The notes below the pieces were generated by a model, which saw nothing but the letters and a program-made list of their open reading frames with translations, did not search any database and had not been told where the DNA came from. Both the position numbers and the translations under genes were made by a program. Shown piece after piece: positions 46,287 through 54,694 of a DNA stretch of 64,000 nucleotides (the first letter of the stretch is position 1; each line of letters starts with the position of its first letter). Source of the stretch: Schauerella fraxinea (GTDB taxonomy: Bacteria > Pseudomonadota > Gammaproteobacteria > Burkholderiales > Burkholderiaceae_B); contig JAVDKL010000002.1 of NCBI GenBank assembly GCA_030849965.1, positions 682,001-746,000 on the forward strand, read 5' to 3'.

Positions 46287-47659
46287 GTCTGGAAAGCGTG
46301 GCTCCCCCACACAGCCTCCATGCGGAACAGTCCGTCATTGGCGGCTTGATGCTCGACAACGATGCGATCGACCGCATCGGCGCACTGAATGCTGAGTCGT
46401 TTTACCGACACGACCACAGGCTGCTATTCGAGGCCATACGCGGGCTTATCGCTATGCAGCGTCCGGCAGACGTGCTTACCGTGCACGACAGGCTGTCGTT
46501 CAGCGGCAAGGACCAAGTTGCCGGCGGCGTGGCTTACCTGAATGACATCGCCAGTTCGACGCCGAGCGCGTCCAACATTGGGCGCTATGCGGACATCGTG
46601 CGCGAAAAGGCGCTCATGCGGGGGTTGCTGTCAGCCACGAACCGCGTGCAGGAGATTGTTCACGAGTCTGGCCGCACAGCTTCCGAGATGCTTGATGCTG
46701 CGCAGAACGAAATCGGCAAGCTGGCGCAGACAACGATCAAGAAAGAGCCCGCCAGCATTCAGGAGGCGATGGGTCGTTATGTTGAAGGTCTGGACCAGAG
46801 GTACCACGGCGCCGTTGAGAACCCTGCCATTCCCACTGGGCTGAAGGATCTCGACGCGCTCCTCAATGGCGGCATACGTCGGGGGCGGTCGGTGACGGTC
46901 GGCGCCAGGCCGGGTATGGGCAAGTCTGCTTTTGCCGAGACCATTGCCTGCCACACCTCAATCAACGGATTCTCCACGCTCTTTCTGTCGCTTGAAATGC
47001 CGGAAGACGAAGTCACCGAACGTGCGGTGGCCAACTGGGGCAAGGTGCCTACCTCGGCGCTGGCGGATCCGAAGTCACACATGAACGAGAGCCATTGGCC
47101 CGGCGTTACCGCTGCGGTTCAACGGGCTACGGAGGCCGCACTGTTCATTGATGACACCCCGGCGCTGACTCTTCTGGACGTCGTTACCAAGGCGCCCGCC
47201 GTGAAGCGCAAACGAGGGCTTGATCTGCTTGTGATCGATTACCTGCAGTTGATGGTCGGTTTGGAAGAAAAGCGTTATCAGCAGATCGAGACCATCACCA
47301 AGGGCCTTAAGGGACTTGCCAAATCGCTGAACATAGCTGTCATCGCTTTATCCCAGTTTTCCCGCGACATCGAGAAGCGCACGAGCCCACATCCCAAGAT
47401 GTCCGATTTTCGCGATGGAGGGTCGATCGAGCAGGACAGCGACATCCTCATTGGTCTGTATCGCGAAGAGGCGGACAAGCCAGACACGGAATGGAAAGGC
47501 TGCGGCGAGCTCTTTGTTCTGAAGCAACGCGGCGGAAAGATTGGCAAGGTCATGTTGACGTACCTGGGCGAGTACACGCGATTCGAGAACTTCACCGGAT
47601 CGATGTCCGCTTACGAGACACGATCCAACAAAAGCAAATCAAGGGGTTTTGAGGGATGA
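46283..47659 (+). CDS. Phage replicative DNA helicase, DnaB-like
   Basis: A 458-residue replicative helicase: N-terminal DnaB domain (VAPPHSLHAEQSVIGGLMLD, about 5-110) and RecA-like C-terminal domain with Walker A in ARPGMGKSAFAE, Walker B in LLVIDYLQLM and a later arginine-rich end. Together with the preceding replication protein it would initiate phage DNA synthesis. Intact. Confidence 0.93.
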   Translation: MSLESVAPPHSLHAEQSVIGGLMLDNDAIDRIGALNAESFYRHDHRLLFEAIRGLIAMQRPADVLTVHDRLSFSGKDQVAGGVAYLNDIASSTPSASNIGRYADIVREKALMRGLLSATNRVQEIVHESGRTASEMLDAAQNEIGKLAQTTIKKEPASIQEAMGRYVEGLDQRYHGAVENPAIPTGLKDLDALLNGGIRRGRSVTVGARPGMGKSAFAETIACHTSINGFSTLFLSLEMPEDEVTERAVANWGKVPTSALADPKSHMNESHWPGVTAAVQRATEAALFIDDTPALTLLDVVTKAPAVKRKRGLDLLVIDYLQLMVGLEEKRYQQIETITKGLKGLAKSLNIAVIALSQFSRDIEKRTSPHPKMSDFRDGGSIEQDSDILIGLYREEADKPDTEWKGCGELFVLKQRGGKIGKVMLTYLGEYTRFENFTGSMSAYETRSNKSKSRGFEG

Positions 47660-48051
47660 GTACGAAGTCAAACGAACATTCGAGCGGCAGCACTTGCGCG
47701 GAGGCGTTGGAGTCGGCGTTGGTCACTTTCGTCCCCGTGGTCCCTTTCCGGGCGAAGGCACCGCAGCGTCGGGTCATTGTGGACGACGTCGCACCCGGCG
47801 TTCGCCGGCACTGCATCGAGGCGCAGCGTCCAGCGGGTGACCTTCATGCGGGCGAGGCGACGTTGTCCAAGCGCCCACAGACGATCAAGCCCGATCCCTA
47901 CGCTGGCCAAATGGCAGGCGCCCAGCGACTCACGTCAAAGCGTCCGTACACGTTCTCGGCATCACTGCGTCTCCAAGCCGCACGCGCCGCGGCGGAGCAA
48001 CCTCGCTTCATATCGATTTCAAATTCCAAGCTTCCGGAGCCCAAAGCATGA
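47656..48051 (+). CDS. Phage hypothetical protein
   Basis: A 131-residue basic protein starting at the ATGA overlap with the helicase stop and overlapping the next start. Low-complexity, proline- and arginine-rich; probably a small DNA- or protein-binding accessory. No family recognised. Confidence 0.6.
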   Translation: MSTKSNEHSSGSTCAEALESALVTFVPVVPFRAKAPQRRVIVDDVAPGVRRHCIEAQRPAGDLHAGEATLSKRPQTIKPDPYAGQMAGAQRLTSKRPYTFSASLRLQAARAAAEQPRFISISNSKLPEPKA

Positions 48052-48698
48052 CTACGGCAATTTTGAACCCTCCCGCAGCCGTCGATGCACAAAGCGCCGA
48101 CGAGCCGCTGTTTTCCAGCGCTCACGCCGCGCTGACGTTTGCCTTCAACTACTCCGCCCAAGCATATGACCGGCCGACCATGGCGCGTATGGCCGAGAAA
48201 GCGGCGGGTGGGAGCGTGCATTCAGGAAAACGTCTTGCTGGAATCGACGGCGCTGGCCAGGCTGGCATCATCCTTGGGAAGGTGGCGAAGCTTTGGCGCT
48301 TTCATCAAGCGATCATAGTTTGTCGATTTGCGCCCCAGACTTGCGAATGCCGCAGTTGCGGTGGTGCTGTCGACTCGCACGACTGGCTTGGCGCCGTTCG
48401 AGAGGTTTCAGATGTTGCCGTGACTGCTGCGCTCTCCGCTCATCCCACTGCAAGAGTGTTGCGTGATGCGATCGTTGCCCGGCACTTTGGAAAGAAGATT
48501 CTCTTGTCTGATGCTGCCGCGCGCGCCGACGTAAGCGCTGCCACAGCAACGAATCACAACAAGTTGATTGTCTCTTGGCTGCGCGGTTCGCGGACGGTGA
48601 AGGGCACTGGAGCTCAACGTGATGCAGGGGTCATCGGGGAGGAGGCAAGGGCTATGCACCACATTACTGACTTGTTGCTTACCAGTCACCTTTGCTAA
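48048..48698 (+). CDS. Phage DNA-binding protein, probable late-gene regulator (Q-like)
   Basis: A 216-residue protein ending the early operon. It has a cysteine cluster (CRFAPQTCECRSCGG) that may bind zinc and a helix-turn-helix-like segment (DAAARADVSAATATNHNKLI). Proteins of this layout sit at the end of replication operons in Burkholderiales phages, where antitermination factors are found. The assignment to Q function is by position. Confidence 0.7.
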   Translation: MTTAILNPPAAVDAQSADEPLFSSAHAALTFAFNYSAQAYDRPTMARMAEKAAGGSVHSGKRLAGIDGAGQAGIILGKVAKLWRFHQAIIVCRFAPQTCECRSCGGAVDSHDWLGAVREVSDVAVTAALSAHPTARVLRDAIVARHFGKKILLSDAAARADVSAATATNHNKLIVSWLRGSRTVKGTGAQRDAGVIGEEARAMHHITDLLLTSHLC

Positions 48699-48800
48699 TA
48701 ATGAGATTGGGTCTCACTATCCTTCATGAAACCACATTTTTCTGCGGAGCTTCGCTCGCGACTTGTCCGATAGGCTTAAACATTATTATGGAGATAATTA

Positions 48801-49289
48801 ATGTTTACTCTGGATCCAATTGTCGTTATCGGTAATCAGTACGGTTTTCCGGGCACCGACTGGGAAACGTTGCAAAATAATCCCGGCGATGCAGACCCAC
48901 AGATTTTGGCGCAGTTGTACCAGGCGGCCACAGCGTTTGCCGAAACGCCACAGTACGCGGAGTACGCGCTTGATGAGCTCAATGGGTATAAAGACGCAGG
49001 TCAGACGGAGAATGTGCGTAAAACGCTTCGCGCATATGCTCATGCCGACAATCGTTATGCCGCTGCACAAACGGCTGGGGCACCGATCACCACCATGGAA
49101 GCAATTACGGTGTTCGGTGATGTCGAACAGCCAGTTTCTTCCCTGTTCCCTTGGTTCGGTGGGCCACTTATGCCCCTTAGCGCCTTTTACCACTACGCGT
49201 TTGGGAATGGATCACCGAAATCCGTTTCTATTCATACCTTGCATCTTGATACTCACTGGGAGCAACTTGACATTCTCGCCGGGGATTAA
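48801..49289 (+). CDS. Colicin M-like bacteriocin, N-terminal part (frameshifted)
   Basis: A 162-residue product with a GGAG site before its ATG. The end (FYHYAFGNGSPKSVSIHTLH) matches the start of the colicin M activity domain, where the family has a Y-G-N-G element. The frame then stops, and the catalytic half follows in another frame from about 49261. No signal peptide, as for colicins. Preceding residues would be the receptor-binding/translocation region and are not recognisable. Confidence 0.7.
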   Translation: MFTLDPIVVIGNQYGFPGTDWETLQNNPGDADPQILAQLYQAATAFAETPQYAEYALDELNGYKDAGQTENVRKTLRAYAHADNRYAAAQTAGAPITTMEAITVFGDVEQPVSSLFPWFGGPLMPLSAFYHYAFGNGSPKSVSIHTLHLDTHWEQLDILAGD

Positions 49290-49629
49290 GCATGCCGATG
49301 TGCCGCGTGACGTGGTGTCACATATCGACGGAACGTGGTACCGAAACACGAAGAAGGACGACATTTTCTCTCGATGGACAGTGGGTAATATTCAACTCCG
49401 TCTTGTGGGAGATGTAATCGTCAACTCGGCTGGACCGTTTGAGTTTTATGGCACACTCACTGCGTCACCCGACATTTATGACGGAGGCGTTTCAAATGCC
49501 GACAGGCACGCGTTTGACAACAAAGCCACAAATTTTCTCACTTGGGTGAAGGAAACTTTTGGCGCGACGGAGTTCCAAGTTCCCATTACGGGTGAGATTA
49601 ATTTGCATATCAAGGGTATGAAGCCCTAG
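49261..49629 (+). pseudogene. Colicin M-like bacteriocin, catalytic part in shifted frame
   Basis: Continuation of the bacteriocin in another frame: FSPGIKHADVPRD, GNIQLRLVGDVIV, then TASPDIYDGGVSNADRHAFD and PITGEINLHIKG. This matches the lipid II-cleaving colicin M domain, whose D-x-Y-D...H-R signature aligns with DIYDGGVSNADRH and whose C-terminus ends GEIHIK-like. The His/Arg order differs slightly from colicin M. It has no credible start of its own, so production needs a frameshift between about 49240 and 49285 or the gene is dead. Confidence 0.7.
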
Positions 49630-49668
49630 CATCGATCCTGCCGTGATAACAACCTCATTGGGTCGAAA

Positions 49669-50022
49669 ATGACTAAGTTACGCAAAACTGTTTATTTCTT
49701 CTTCGGGCTGACCGCGACTCTTTTTTCGGCTACAGCATTAGCCGACGAGCAGAATTTGTGCCCCGAGCGCTCGCCAGAGCAGCTTGAACAAGCTGTCGTT
49801 AGGCACTGGGAAAGTAAGCTGTCCAATCGGAATCAGAAAGTGCAGGCCGACTCTTTTTTTCGAGAGCACAAGTTCTTCCGCGACGAAATTAAGTACAGCG
49901 CACCCTCGAGTCTTTGGGGCTTGCCTTTCACGATGTTCAACACTCGGACGAATAAGCCCGTCAAGTTCGTTGCGATCATCGACTGCAATGGCTATGTGGA
50001 ATTGAGCGTCGACGAATCTTGA
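49669..50022 (+). CDS. Exported small protein, candidate colicin M-type immunity protein (Cmi-like)
   Basis: A 117-residue protein with an N-terminal signal or anchor (KTVYFFFGLTATLFSATALA) and a periplasmic domain with two cysteines (C31 in NLCPERSPEQ; C108 in IIDCNGYVEL). Length, topology and position directly after the colicin M-like gene fit Cmi, the 117-residue periplasmic colicin M immunity protein. Sequence match to Cmi was not checked. A Rho-independent terminator follows. Confidence 0.7.
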   Translation: MTKLRKTVYFFFGLTATLFSATALADEQNLCPERSPEQLEQAVVRHWESKLSNRNQKVQADSFFREHKFFRDEIKYSAPSSLWGLPFTMFNTRTNKPVKFVAIIDCNGYVELSVDES

Positions 50023-50082
50023 ACGATTGAAAAACTACTGCTAAAATCGCTTCTGTTTAGTCACTGTGAATCAGTGCGACCC

Positions 50083-50116
50083 AAGCCCGCCAGCGAAAGC
50101 CGAGCGGGCTTTTTAT
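50083..50116 (+). terminator. Intrinsic terminator after the bacteriocin/immunity genes
   Basis: AAGCCCGC...GCGGGCTT stem of 8 bp followed by TTTTATTT. Confidence 0.85.
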
Positions 50117-50140
50117 TTGAGCGAGCTATCGGCGCCGTAG

Positions 50141-50347
50141 TTATTCAGTCACCAGCCAGTACTGGTGGCCGTGTAGGCCAAAGAGCGATCCGTCCAAACG
50201 CTCAATCACGAATCCGCCGTTGGGAAGCGTATAGATGCGCGAGAGCCGAATGTTGGGATCGCCCGTGGGGTCCGTGATTTGCACGCTGCATTGCGCATCA
50301 TGCACAACGCCTTGCCGATCACGCAGTCGTACGGTACTTGTACTCAT
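50141..50347 (-). CDS. Hypothetical prophage protein
   Basis: A 68-residue protein (MSTSTVRLRDRQGVVHDAQC...) with an alternating strand pattern and a clear fold-like composition (GGFVIERLDGSLFGLHGHQY). Convergent with the bacteriocin unit across the terminator. No family recognised. Confidence 0.55.
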   Translation of the reverse strand: MSTSTVRLRDRQGVVHDAQCSVQITDPTGDPNIRLSRIYTLPNGGFVIERLDGSLFGLHGHQYWLVTE

Positions 50348-50507
50348 TGGCGACACCAAAGTAAGAGTAAAGGCGCAGCATCCTACCGAATCTCCGCCGG
50401 GTTAGGCAAGCGCGATCTTTAGCCGTTTCCTTGACGGCGCGCGAGCTCCGCTTCGCGGATGCCTTGCGCCAGAACCTCGGTGTACAGATCACTCTCAGGG
50501 GGAAAAT

Positions 50508-50795
50508 ATGACGATGCAATCGAATGCTGCGGCAGAACAGGATTACGGGTTTGCGTCGAAGGAAGCAAAACGTGTTCGTTTGGTACTGGTTTCAGACGGT
50601 GCGCGCCATCAGATCCAGACGACTGACGGTATCATTGTCGAAGGCGTGATCGATGTGGACCTGACAGTCCGCGGTCACGATTCGGTCCTGGCACTGAAGC
50701 TCGGCATGTTCGGGGTTTCACGTGCGGCCGGCACTAGCGACGAATGGAGACATCATGAGCGACAGCGCAAAGTGGAAGCTGCGGAAGGACCCTGA
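50508..50795 (+). CDS. Hypothetical prophage protein
   Basis: A 95-residue product with GGGGG just before its ATG. Central part (VRLVLVSDGARHQIQTTDG, VEGVIDVDLTVRG) is a small beta domain. The C-terminus overlaps the next gene by 41 nt. Unknown function; a moron-type gene between the bacteriocin unit and tail genes. Confidence 0.55.
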   Translation: MTMQSNAAAEQDYGFASKEAKRVRLVLVSDGARHQIQTTDGIIVEGVIDVDLTVRGHDSVLALKLGMFGVSRAAGTSDEWRHHERQRKVEAAEGP

Positions 50796-50937
50796 CGAAC
50801 GATTCAATGGCAACTGGATATTGGTCACACCAGATGGTCATGAGGTTCCAGGCGTCGTGTCGGTCCGTGGATCCGACGCCGCCTTGAACAGGTTCACGGT
50901 AGAGATTCAAGGCGACATCGAGATCGACGAGTCGTAG
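50755..50937 (+). CDS. Hypothetical prophage protein
   Basis: A 60-residue frame starting MSDSAKWKLRKDPDERFNGN, with beta pattern NWILVTPDGHEVPGVVSV. It overlaps the preceding frame and is followed directly by a terminator, so it is probably the last gene of this short unit. It may be a distant relative of the preceding protein (both have a G-V-[IV]-x-V element). Confidence 0.55.
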   Translation: MSDSAKWKLRKDPDERFNGNWILVTPDGHEVPGVVSVRGSDAALNRFTVEIQGDIEIDES

Positions 50938-50959
50938 CGACCGTAGGCAAATACATTCA

Positions 50960-50994
50960 AGCCCCGACACAGAAATGTGCCGGGGCTTTTTCAT
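50960..50994 (+). terminator. Intrinsic terminator
   Basis: AGCCCCGACACA, loop GAAA, TGTGCCGGGGCT (one mismatch in 12) followed by TTTTT. Confidence 0.85.
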
Positions 50995-51007
50995 TGGATC
51001 AATCATT

Positions 51008-51226
51008 TTGAAAGTCTCAGTTGTCGGCGTCGACGGATCCGAGGTATGGCAGTACTGGAAGATTGCGGATCAGAAGGGTGGGCTAACTTCGACATCCTAT
51101 CTGCATGATGGCACTCAAGACGCCATCATCGAGGCGCTTTCACGAGCGCTCGATGAGGCGCAAAGCCAAAACTTAGGCCCGGATGTACGAGATGCTGTGC
51201 CGGATGCTTGCCTGTCCTCCTCCTAA
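51008..51226 (+). CDS. Hypothetical prophage protein
   Basis: A 72-residue frame from TTG (KVSVVGVDGSEVWQYWKIAD) with a strand-helix layout (DAIIEALSRALDEAQSQ). The last ~17 codons overlap the convergent DUF1883 gene, which is better supported, so the end of this product is doubtful. Confidence 0.4.
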   Translation: MKVSVVGVDGSEVWQYWKIADQKGGLTSTSYLHDGTQDAIIEALSRALDEAQSQNLGPDVRDAVPDACLSSS

Positions 51227-51436
51227 GTCGATGGTGACGTTCCAATAGCCTTCGGTCGGAACGTCAATACGAACCGGAAAGCGGCGATAGCCGCCGCCAA
51301 ATCCGCGATAGCGTTGCCCGCTCTTGTACAGCCTAAAGTTCGTGTCGTCAGTGACCCAGATGTTGCATTGATGCGAGCTGTTCACGACTACCGAATCACC
51401 GGCGCTTAAATGCTCTCTTGAGTGAATGAATTGCAT
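51173..51436 (-). CDS. DUF1883 domain-containing protein
   Basis: An 87-residue complete DUF1883 protein: MQFIHSREHLSAGDSVVV at the start, SSHQCNIWVTDDTNF in the middle and EGYWNVTIDLGGGQASIRHS with SYI at the end are family hallmarks. Function of the family is unknown; members occur singly and fused to TIR domains. Lies next to a DUF3892 remnant on the same strand in the prophage. Confidence 0.85.
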   Translation of the reverse strand: MQFIHSREHLSAGDSVVVNSSHQCNIWVTDDTNFRLYKSGQRYRGFGGGYRRFPVRIDVPTEGYWNVTIDLGGGQASIRHSISYIRA

Positions 51437-51463
51437 CTAGACCCCTTTAAGTTGGATTCGCTC

Positions 51464-51695
51464 TTATCCGTTGCATTCGGGAAGGCTAAGCAAATTATTC
51501 GGTTCGGAGTCGTCCGCTCTCGTCTTTAAATATCTCCGACCTAACCGTTCAGCGATGATTACCTCGGTGCGCACACCATTCCTCAGTACGAAAAAGTCGT
51601 GCTGCGCGTAGGCGATAAACCCAATGATGTTATCTGACGTGTCACGCCAGTTTGGGCCCCCCAGGTGGGTGATGCGTTCGTACGCGTTCCGGCGA
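51464..51695 (-). pseudogene. DUF3892 protein, truncated at its 5' end
   Basis: Reads RITHLGGPNWRD, then FFVLRNGVRTEVIIAERLG, RRYLKT and NNLLSLPECNG before a stop at 51464. This is the C-terminal two-thirds of a DUF3892 protein. In this frame there is no start codon upstream, and the sequence there becomes the tail-tip gene on the other strand, so the 5' end was lost at a junction near 51690-51710. Confidence 0.7.
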
Positions 51696-52933
51696 TCGTC
51701 CTTATTGATGCTGAGAACGATGCAAGCTCAGGTCATTACATTTCCCAAACTGGCATGTTCGCTGCGAACCCCAATGCAGAGGTGTGTTTCTCAGTTGACG
51801 CGTTGCCCCAAGAGAGAAGCGTGATTGTTATTGCAACGGCACAAGCTGCGTCTTGGGGTGTGGGATCTTCTGTTGTTTTCGTCCTCATAAATCTGCGCGT
51901 ATCAAACACGCTAGGCACCATTGAGGAGTTGCCCGATGGCTACCGCCGATGCTCCATTACAGTCCGACGGGCTGACAATGCGACGGCGGGCGGCGTCGCG
52001 ATATTTATGAAAGCAGTCTATGGCGGATCCACCACGTATCAAGGAGACGGGGTTTCCAGTTTGATTTTGCGGTATCCGCAGGCTGAGTTGGGTACGGTCG
52101 CCACATCGCGTATCCCCACGACCAGCGCCGTAGGTGGACGCACTGTCACCGACTACCTCCGTAATGGCGCATCGGTCACCACGGCGATCGCGCCGCCCGC
52201 GGGGGCGTCGATGCTATGGACAGGCTCGGGCAGCCGAGTGCAGGGCGGGGCATCAGTCATTGATGGCAAGCTGACTTTGCGCGGTACAGGAGACATCCTG
52301 GTTGCGGACAACATATTCGCCATGGATGACGTGCTCTGGTACGGCGGCGTGAGCGGCCGGGGCATTTACGAGACGAACGACGCGAACATAATCGACATCG
52401 GTTACCCGGCGCCGGTGCGCGTGGACTTCGACATTGACGCCTATGCGCTCAACTTTGGCGAGAACGTCCTTTCCGTCGAAGACATCTTCGCGGAAGACGA
52501 CATCCTCAACGCGTCGAACATGCAGTTCTACAGCATCCAGCCGCAGATCCGCAGCGCGGTGAACGCTGGCGAGTGGTCGGATTGGGTGGATTACGTGCCC
52601 GGCCTGATCAACGCTCGCTTCTTCGATGTGCGCCTGGTGTTGGAGACGCGCAATCCGCTGATCGTGCCCTTCGTCGAGTCGTTCACCTGGACGGTCGACG
52701 TACCGGACCTGATCCAGCGCGGCGAGCTCGTGACTGTACCTGTGGGCGGATTGCACATCGTCTACGACAAGTGGTTTCACGCCACGCCCAACGTGCAGAT
52801 CACTTGGCTCAACGCCTTAAACGGCGATCGCTACGTTCTATCGAATCAAAGCGAGCAAGGCTTCAGCATCGTTTTCTATAACGGCACCACGTCGGTCTCC
52901 CGACAAATGAATCACATCTCTCAGGGATATTGA
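51665..52933 (+). CDS. Phage tail-tip/host-specificity protein J, C-terminal portion
   Basis: A 422-residue product. It contains a carbohydrate-binding-like domain (about 10-145; AENDASSGHYISQTGMFAAN, PDGYRRCSITV) and a fibronectin-like or beta-rich J C-terminal part (NMQFYSIQPQIRSAVN, EWSDWVDYVPG, ARFFDVRLVLETRNP) as found at the end of lambdoid central-fibre proteins. Full J proteins exceed 1000 residues; the N-terminal hub domains are missing and the nominal start lies at a junction with an antisense DUF3892 remnant. Probably non-functional for virion assembly. Confidence 0.75.
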   Translation: MGDAFVRVPAIVLIDAENDASSGHYISQTGMFAANPNAEVCFSVDALPQERSVIVIATAQAASWGVGSSVVFVLINLRVSNTLGTIEELPDGYRRCSITVRRADNATAGGVAIFMKAVYGGSTTYQGDGVSSLILRYPQAELGTVATSRIPTTSAVGGRTVTDYLRNGASVTTAIAPPAGASMLWTGSGSRVQGGASVIDGKLTLRGTGDILVADNIFAMDDVLWYGGVSGRGIYETNDANIIDIGYPAPVRVDFDIDAYALNFGENVLSVEDIFAEDDILNASNMQFYSIQPQIRSAVNAGEWSDWVDYVPGLINARFFDVRLVLETRNPLIVPFVESFTWTVDVPDLIQRGELVTVPVGGLHIVYDKWFHATPNVQITWLNALNGDRYVLSNQSEQGFSIVFYNGTTSVSRQMNHISQGY

Positions 52934-52934
52934 A

Positions 52935-53523
52935 ATGACGCAATTTGCGATTCAGGTATCGGAGAACCCTCCGCTATCTGGGCTGGCGCTCGTCCAGCAA
53001 TTAAACCGCGCGCTGCAGACGCTGGGCACCGACTTCGCCGGTACGATCGATCCGGCCCAGTTCGCCGGTGCCTTCATGACGTGGGCAGACACAGCGAACG
53101 GGCTGGTGAAGCGGCGCAATGCGACAAACACCGCATGGGTTGAGATCGCAGGCCTGTGGGATCGGGCTTTGAAGATCGCCAGTGCGGCGGAGGGGATCGG
53201 CGGCAGCGGAACGACGGCACTCAGCCCGGCCGGCCTTGTGAACTATTTCGGCCAGAACCTCAACGAGGCCCAAAGCACGATGAAATTTCCCAACGGGAAG
53301 ATTCTGGAGTGGGGCTACTCGCAGGGCACGGGTGACTTCTACACGTTTTTCCCCGTCGCGTTCCCCAACCGATGCCAGTCAGTGACTTCCCCCGGCCACC
53401 CAGCAATTTACGGTGTCCGTCCGCGATCTGAGCGCGGCCGGGTTCAACGCCGGCAACCGCCTCATCACTACGACCGTGGCGAATGTGAACGCGGGCTTCT
53501 ATTACCTGGCTTTTGGAGACTGA
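52935..53523 (+). pseudogene. Phage tail fibre protein, frameshifted
   Basis: Starts MTQFAIQVSENPPLSG directly after the J fragment, with LSPAGLVNYFGQNL typical of small tail-fibre proteins, and reaches AFPNRCQSVT at about 53380. The expected C-terminus (FTVSVRDLSAAGFNAGN, then NAGFYYLAFGD and stop at 53521) is in another frame. A small deletion or shift at about 53380-53405 disrupts it. In the original frame a nonsense tail runs to 53693. Confidence 0.75.
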
Positions 53524-53526
53524 GAC

Positions 53527-54087
53527 ATGTGGTTCTCGAAGGAACACGGCTTTACCGAGGACGAGCGCGAGGGCTCGGTGGATATCAGCGAAGATCAGTA
53601 CGCTGCTCTGCTTGCTGCAAACGCGCAGGGCTATGCCCTGGACGTCATCGGCGGCGAGGCCGTCGCCATCACGCCGCCGGCGCCGACCGCTGAAAGTCTG
53701 CGGCCGCAGGTCTCCATTGCGATCGAGACTTGGCGCGATATGGAAGAGCGCGCGGGCGTGAAGTTCGACTTTCAGGGGCGGCAGCACGACGGGGGCGAAA
53801 AGTCGCGCCTGCGGCTGCAGGACGCGGTGGCATCCGGAATCGGAGCATCGGGCCAGTTCTTCTGGACTGACGAGACCAACGACGATGTGCCGATGGACAG
53901 CGACGCGCTCAATGGCCTGTACGCCGCGATGATGGCCGCGCGCGTGGCGCAGGGCTTCAATATCCATATCCGCCAGCGACAGATGAAAGAAGAAATCGCA
54001 ACGCTCGACGTGGACGCGCTCGATTCCTACCAGGTGGGATGGCCAGATCCGCCCGAAGAAACGCCCGACCCCGACCAGCCCGCCTAG
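53527..54087 (+). CDS. DUF4376-type tail fibre accessory protein
   Basis: A 186-residue protein following the tail fibre gene by 3 nt, as phage tail-fibre assembly/chaperone genes do. The C-terminal half (WRDMEERAGVKFDFQGRQHD, SRLRLQDAV, FWTDETNDDVPMDSDALN) matches the DUF4376 pattern. Frame intact. A terminator overlaps its end. Confidence 0.8.
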   Translation: MWFSKEHGFTEDEREGSVDISEDQYAALLAANAQGYALDVIGGEAVAITPPAPTAESLRPQVSIAIETWRDMEERAGVKFDFQGRQHDGGEKSRLRLQDAVASGIGASGQFFWTDETNDDVPMDSDALNGLYAAMMAARVAQGFNIHIRQRQMKEEIATLDVDALDSYQVGWPDPPEETPDPDQPA

Positions 54088-54100
54088 CGCGGGCTTTTTT
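54077..54100 (+). terminator. Intrinsic terminator ahead of the lysis cassette
   Basis: AGCCCGC, loop CTAGC, GCGGGCT followed by TTTTT. It separates tail genes from the endolysin gene. Confidence 0.85.
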
Positions 54101-54115
54101 ACGCCTGGAGGATTG

Positions 54116-54691
54116 ATGCTCAAAGAAGACTTCGCTGCGGCAACGGGGCTGCCAGCGGCAACCGCCGACAAGTGGTACGACCCCGTCGAGCGGGCCATGA
54201 TGGAGTTCGCAATTGCCTCGCCACAGAGAGCAGCGATGTTTCTGGCGACCATTGGGCATGAAACGATGGGCTTTATGCGCCTGTCCGAGATATGGGGACC
54301 CACCGATACCCAAAAGCGCTACGAAACCCGCGCCGACCTCGGCAATACCCGCCCGGAGGCGATCCGTATAGCTGCGGCTCACGGTTCCACGCCGGGATCG
54401 TGGTGGCGTGGGTATGGCGGTATCCAGATCACTGGCTACGACAACCATAAATCCACAGGCGAAGCTCTCGGGTACGACCTGCTCAACGACCCGCAACAAC
54501 TTACCGAGCCGATAAAAGGCATGCGCTCTGCAGGGCGGTGGTGGCAAAACAATGGATGCGACGAGATCGCCGACACCGGCGATTTTTTGCGCCTATCCAT
54601 TCGAGTGAACGGCAAGAACAGAGACGGACTACCCAACGGGTGGGCCGATCGTCAACGTCGGTATAAGGCGGCAATGGCCGTGTTGGGGTAG
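54116..54691 (+). CDS. GH19 chitinase-like endolysin
   Basis: A 191-residue phage muramidase of the glycoside-hydrolase 19 type, which cleaves peptidoglycan during lysis. The general acid Glu is in LATIGHETMGF at about residue 45, followed by YETRADLGNTR and WWRGYGGIQITGYDN, the family's substrate-binding stretch. GGAGG precedes ATG 54116. No signal peptide, so it depends on a holin. First gene of the lysis cassette. Confidence 0.92.
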   Translation: MLKEDFAAATGLPAATADKWYDPVERAMMEFAIASPQRAAMFLATIGHETMGFMRLSEIWGPTDTQKRYETRADLGNTRPEAIRIAAAHGSTPGSWWRGYGGIQITGYDNHKSTGEALGYDLLNDPQQLTEPIKGMRSAGRWWQNNGCDEIADTGDFLRLSIRVNGKNRDGLPNGWADRQRRYKAAMAVLG

Positions 54692-54694
54692 GGG

